NCBI GenBank assembly: GCA_964507445.1
Contig: CAZDQF010000008.1
Span: 138,187-202,186, forward strand
Length of the DNA: 64,000 nucleotides
Source of the DNA: GCA-2683135 sp964507445
GTDB lineage: Bacteria; Planctomycetota; GCA-002687715
Direction of reading: 5' to 3'
How positions within the stretch are numbered: the stretch's first letter is position 1; the number at the start of each line of letters is the position of its first letter. Under the pieces are notes generated by a model. It saw only the letters and a program-made list of their open reading frames with translations. It was not told the origin of the DNA and did no database searches. The translations under genes and the position numbers were made by a program. Of this stretch, positions 62,361 to 64,000 are shown one piece after another.

Positions 62361-63641
62361 ATGAAGAACATCATCATCATCCTCCTCCTTCTGGCCGTTC
62401 CAGCCATCGGGCAGTTTCAGCAGACGGTGCCCGCGGGTCATATGACTCCGACCGCCGGTGCGGGCTCGTCTTTCCCGTTCAACAACACCGCCGATCACAC
62501 CTGGCAATGGCACTACGACTCGGGCCAGTTCATGGCGACCTACCCGATCGTCATCACAGAGGTCTCGGTCAGCGGGCTCAACGGCGCTCCGCTCCCAAAC
62601 TTCGACTTCCCGTCGCTCGAGGTCGTCATGGCGTCCAGCCCCACGGACTATTCCGTAGCCGGTAACGGGGTCCAGGCCGGGCATGACCCGACCTTCGCCA
62701 ACAACCTGAACGCGGACATGACCATCGTGCGCCCGGCGGCCCCTTGGGTCGGCGGCGCCGCGACCTGGCAGTGGCATGCCTTCGGCCTCACCACTCCGTT
62801 CCTGTACGACCCCACCCAGGGCAATGACCTCGTGGTGCAGCTGCGCAAGTGCGGCACCAACGTCACCTTCGGGACGTCGATTCACGGCCAGAGCGGTACG
62901 GCGGGTTTGAATGGAGCCAATCGTTACGGTGACACCGCCAACTGCGCGTCGACGGGTGGCACCTTCCAGAACAACGAGTACTGCCCCGTGATCATGATCG
63001 ACTACACCCCCGCCATGGGGTTGTACGCCGGCTTCTCATGGACGGGCTCCCAGGCCAACGAGATCATCAACTTCAGCGACCAGAGCTACTCCTCGTCAAC
63101 CGGCGGGATCCTCGGATGGAGCTGGGACTTCGGTGACGGGACCAACTCCAGCGCCCAGAACCCGGTCCATGCGTATGCATGCCCCGGCACCTACAACGTG
63201 ACGCTGACGGTGGTGGACGGCATCTTCAGCCCGTCCACGGTGACCATCCCGGTGACCATCACCAACGAGCCTCTCGTCGGCGTCAGCACGCCGGGTAGCG
63301 GTGACCTGCTCCTGACACCGCCACGTGCGAGCTGCTACGCGAACGCCGTGGCCGGCTACACCCTCTACACGTTCGCCACGACCTCCGGTTCTGTGGGCAA
63401 CGGGCCGATCTTCGGCATCATTCCGGACGCCAGCACCTTCGCGGGCATCATGGGGCCGAGAACTGTGGGCAACCCCCTCAACTTCATCGTGGCTCCGGGT
63501 ATCTACCCTGACGCCCCGTTGACCCTCCCGGCGGGGACCCTGGGCGGCTTTGTCGGCGCCACCGTCGATGCGGTGCTGATCTACCAGGACGTCGCCGGCG
63601 GCCTGGTCTACTACACCAACGTCACCCAGATCGCGTTCTAA
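62361..63641 (+). CDS. Secreted PKD-domain protein
   Basis: 426 residues from the ATG at 62361. The signal peptide (NIIIILLLLAVPAIG) leads to a beta body similar to the preceding gene (ITEVSVSGLNGAPL, NDLVVQLRKCG, TSIHGQSGT). A PKD domain spans ~215-300: IINFSDQSYSSSTGGILGWSWDFGDGT, with the WDFGDG core, and YNVTLTVVDG. The C-terminal module GPIFGIIPDASTFAG, IYPDAPLTLPAGTLGGFVG and VDAVLIYQD repeats that of the previous protein. A surface or matrix role is likely but not demonstrated. A strong hairpin follows the stop. Confidence 0.8.
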   Translation: MKNIIIILLLLAVPAIGQFQQTVPAGHMTPTAGAGSSFPFNNTADHTWQWHYDSGQFMATYPIVITEVSVSGLNGAPLPNFDFPSLEVVMASSPTDYSVAGNGVQAGHDPTFANNLNADMTIVRPAAPWVGGAATWQWHAFGLTTPFLYDPTQGNDLVVQLRKCGTNVTFGTSIHGQSGTAGLNGANRYGDTANCASTGGTFQNNEYCPVIMIDYTPAMGLYAGFSWTGSQANEIINFSDQSYSSSTGGILGWSWDFGDGTNSSAQNPVHAYACPGTYNVTLTVVDGIFSPSTVTIPVTITNEPLVGVSTPGSGDLLLTPPRASCYANAVAGYTLYTFATTSGSVGNGPIFGIIPDASTFAGIMGPRTVGNPLNFIVAPGIYPDAPLTLPAGTLGGFVGATVDAVLIYQDVAGGLVYYTNVTQIAF

Positions 63642-63686
63642 GCAGCGCATCAAGCAAGGGGGCTGTCCTCGGTCCCCCAATTCAGA

Positions 63687-63724
63687 GACAGGGCCGGGTC
63701 GCTTCTTGGCGATCCGGCCCTGTC
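63687..63724 (+). terminator. Strong hairpin after the PKD gene
   Basis: GACAGGGCCGGGTCGC pairs with GCGATCCGGCCCTGTC around TTCTTG, a 16-bp stem with one G-U pair, 46 bases after the stop. This is a typical position for a terminator; the U-run is missing, so it may act as a bidirectional stop or protect the RNA end. Confidence 0.6.
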
Positions 63725-63792
63725 CTGTATGGCGGCTGGCCTTGTCCCCCCGCGCCTGTGCCAGCATCATGGCCCTGCGGTCGCAGGCCGTG

Positions 63793-63866
63793 CGGGGAGT
63801 AGCTTAGCCTGGTAGAGCGTCGGCTTTGGGAGCCGAAGGCCGCTGGTTCGAATCCAGTCTCCCCGA
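63793..63866 (+). tRNA. tRNA-Pro (UGG)
   Basis: 74 bases, with a perfect 7-bp acceptor stem (CGGGGAG/CTCCCCG), D loop with AGCCTGGTAGA, an anticodon stem-loop TCGGC-TTTGGGA-GCCGA giving anticodon TGG, and a T arm GCTGG-TTCGAAT-CCAGT. The 3' CCA is not encoded (the discriminator A is followed by TTCG), unlike the tRNA-Sec gene here. Confidence 0.97.
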
Positions 63867-63874
63867 TTCGCTAC

Positions 63875-63909
63875 GGAGAGTGAGAGAGCGCGGCTCTCTC
63901 TCACTCTCC
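63875..63909 (+). terminator. Long near-perfect hairpin after tRNA-Pro
   Basis: GGAGAGTGAGAGAGC pairs with GCTCTCTC(TC)ACTCTCC around GCG, a ~15-bp stem with a two-base bulge, nine bases after the tRNA. A tRNA transcript end is the likely role, though no U-run follows. Confidence 0.5.
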
Positions 63910-64000
63910 TCCGCTCGTCGTGGAGAGGCGCTCCGCTTCGCTCCGCGCCCGCGAGCTTCGCTGCGCTGCGCTCGCCCTGGATTGTCGCCGCGGCGCCGAG
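63910..64000. other. Window end with no gene
   Basis: The last 90 bases hold GC-rich, repeated CGCTTCG/CGCTGCG-like elements and no supported gene. They may belong to a spacer or to a gene outside the window. Confidence 0.4.

Noticed and set aside
63910..64000. CGCTTCG/CGCTGCG repeats at the window end as a structured element
   Set aside because: They are short, imperfect and cut off by the window; nothing can be concluded.

Overview
The window is high-GC bacterial chromosome, densely coded on both strands. It has no insertion sequence, integrase, phage gene, rRNA or CRISPR array. The mixture of housekeeping genes, type II secretion/type IV pilus-like parts (some fused or rearranged), FHA proteins, several large secreted proteins of unknown function and a PEP-CTERM protein suggests Planctomycetota or a neighbouring lineage. 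That placement is an inference from gene style; no taxonomic marker is present.

Layout. 1-6.8 kb: a partial FHA protein, pdxJ, rsmD, a secreted protein, a stand-alone tRNA-binding domain, recN, manA and an RluB-like protein lacking the usual catalytic Asp. 6.9-11.1 kb (minus strand): an apparently inactive receiver-GGDEF protein, an OmpH/Skp-like protein, a secretin and a GspK-like protein. 11.2-16.7 kb: a DUF5658 membrane protein, a large FHA-CAP protein, then a cyclic-di-GMP-I riboswitch leading to a FliA/WhiG-type sigma factor and a VanZ-like protein. 16.7-20.9 kb: tandem exported paralogues, the second carrying a GspG pseudopilin-like C-terminus. 20.9-33.7 kb: metabolism (thrC, purB, a DHH phosphoesterase, tdk, thiD-like, a cation antiporter, elbB, nadA, a fabG-like SDR) plus a zinc metalloprotease. 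33.7-41.5 kb: an acyl-CoA synthetase whose frame appears to begin at AUA, a membrane-TPR protein and carB. 41.5-45.3 kb (minus): ECF sigma factor, anti-sigma factor, a PilM-PilN fusion and a PilO-like protein. 45.4-56.7 kb: ribBA, rsgA, a DUF2752 protein and several secreted or lipoprotein genes, including a parvulin. 56.8-59.5 kb: the selenocysteine locus selA-selD-selC. 59.5-64 kb: a PEP-CTERM lipoprotein, a propeller-like protein, two secreted proteins sharing a C-terminal module, and tRNA-Pro.

The strongest observations are these. (1) selD is itself a selenoprotein gene: an in-frame TGA at codon 18 occupies the active-site position, followed by a SECIS-like hairpin, and selA and the tRNA-Sec gene lie beside it. 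A normal ORF call loses the first 41 codons. (2) A class I c-di-GMP riboswitch precedes a sigma-28-type sigma factor, so a second messenger may set the level of an alternative sigma factor. (3) Several proteins keep a family fold while losing its key residues (receiver-GGDEF, RluB-like) or join unusual domains (FHA with CAP; a GspG-like domain on an exported protein).
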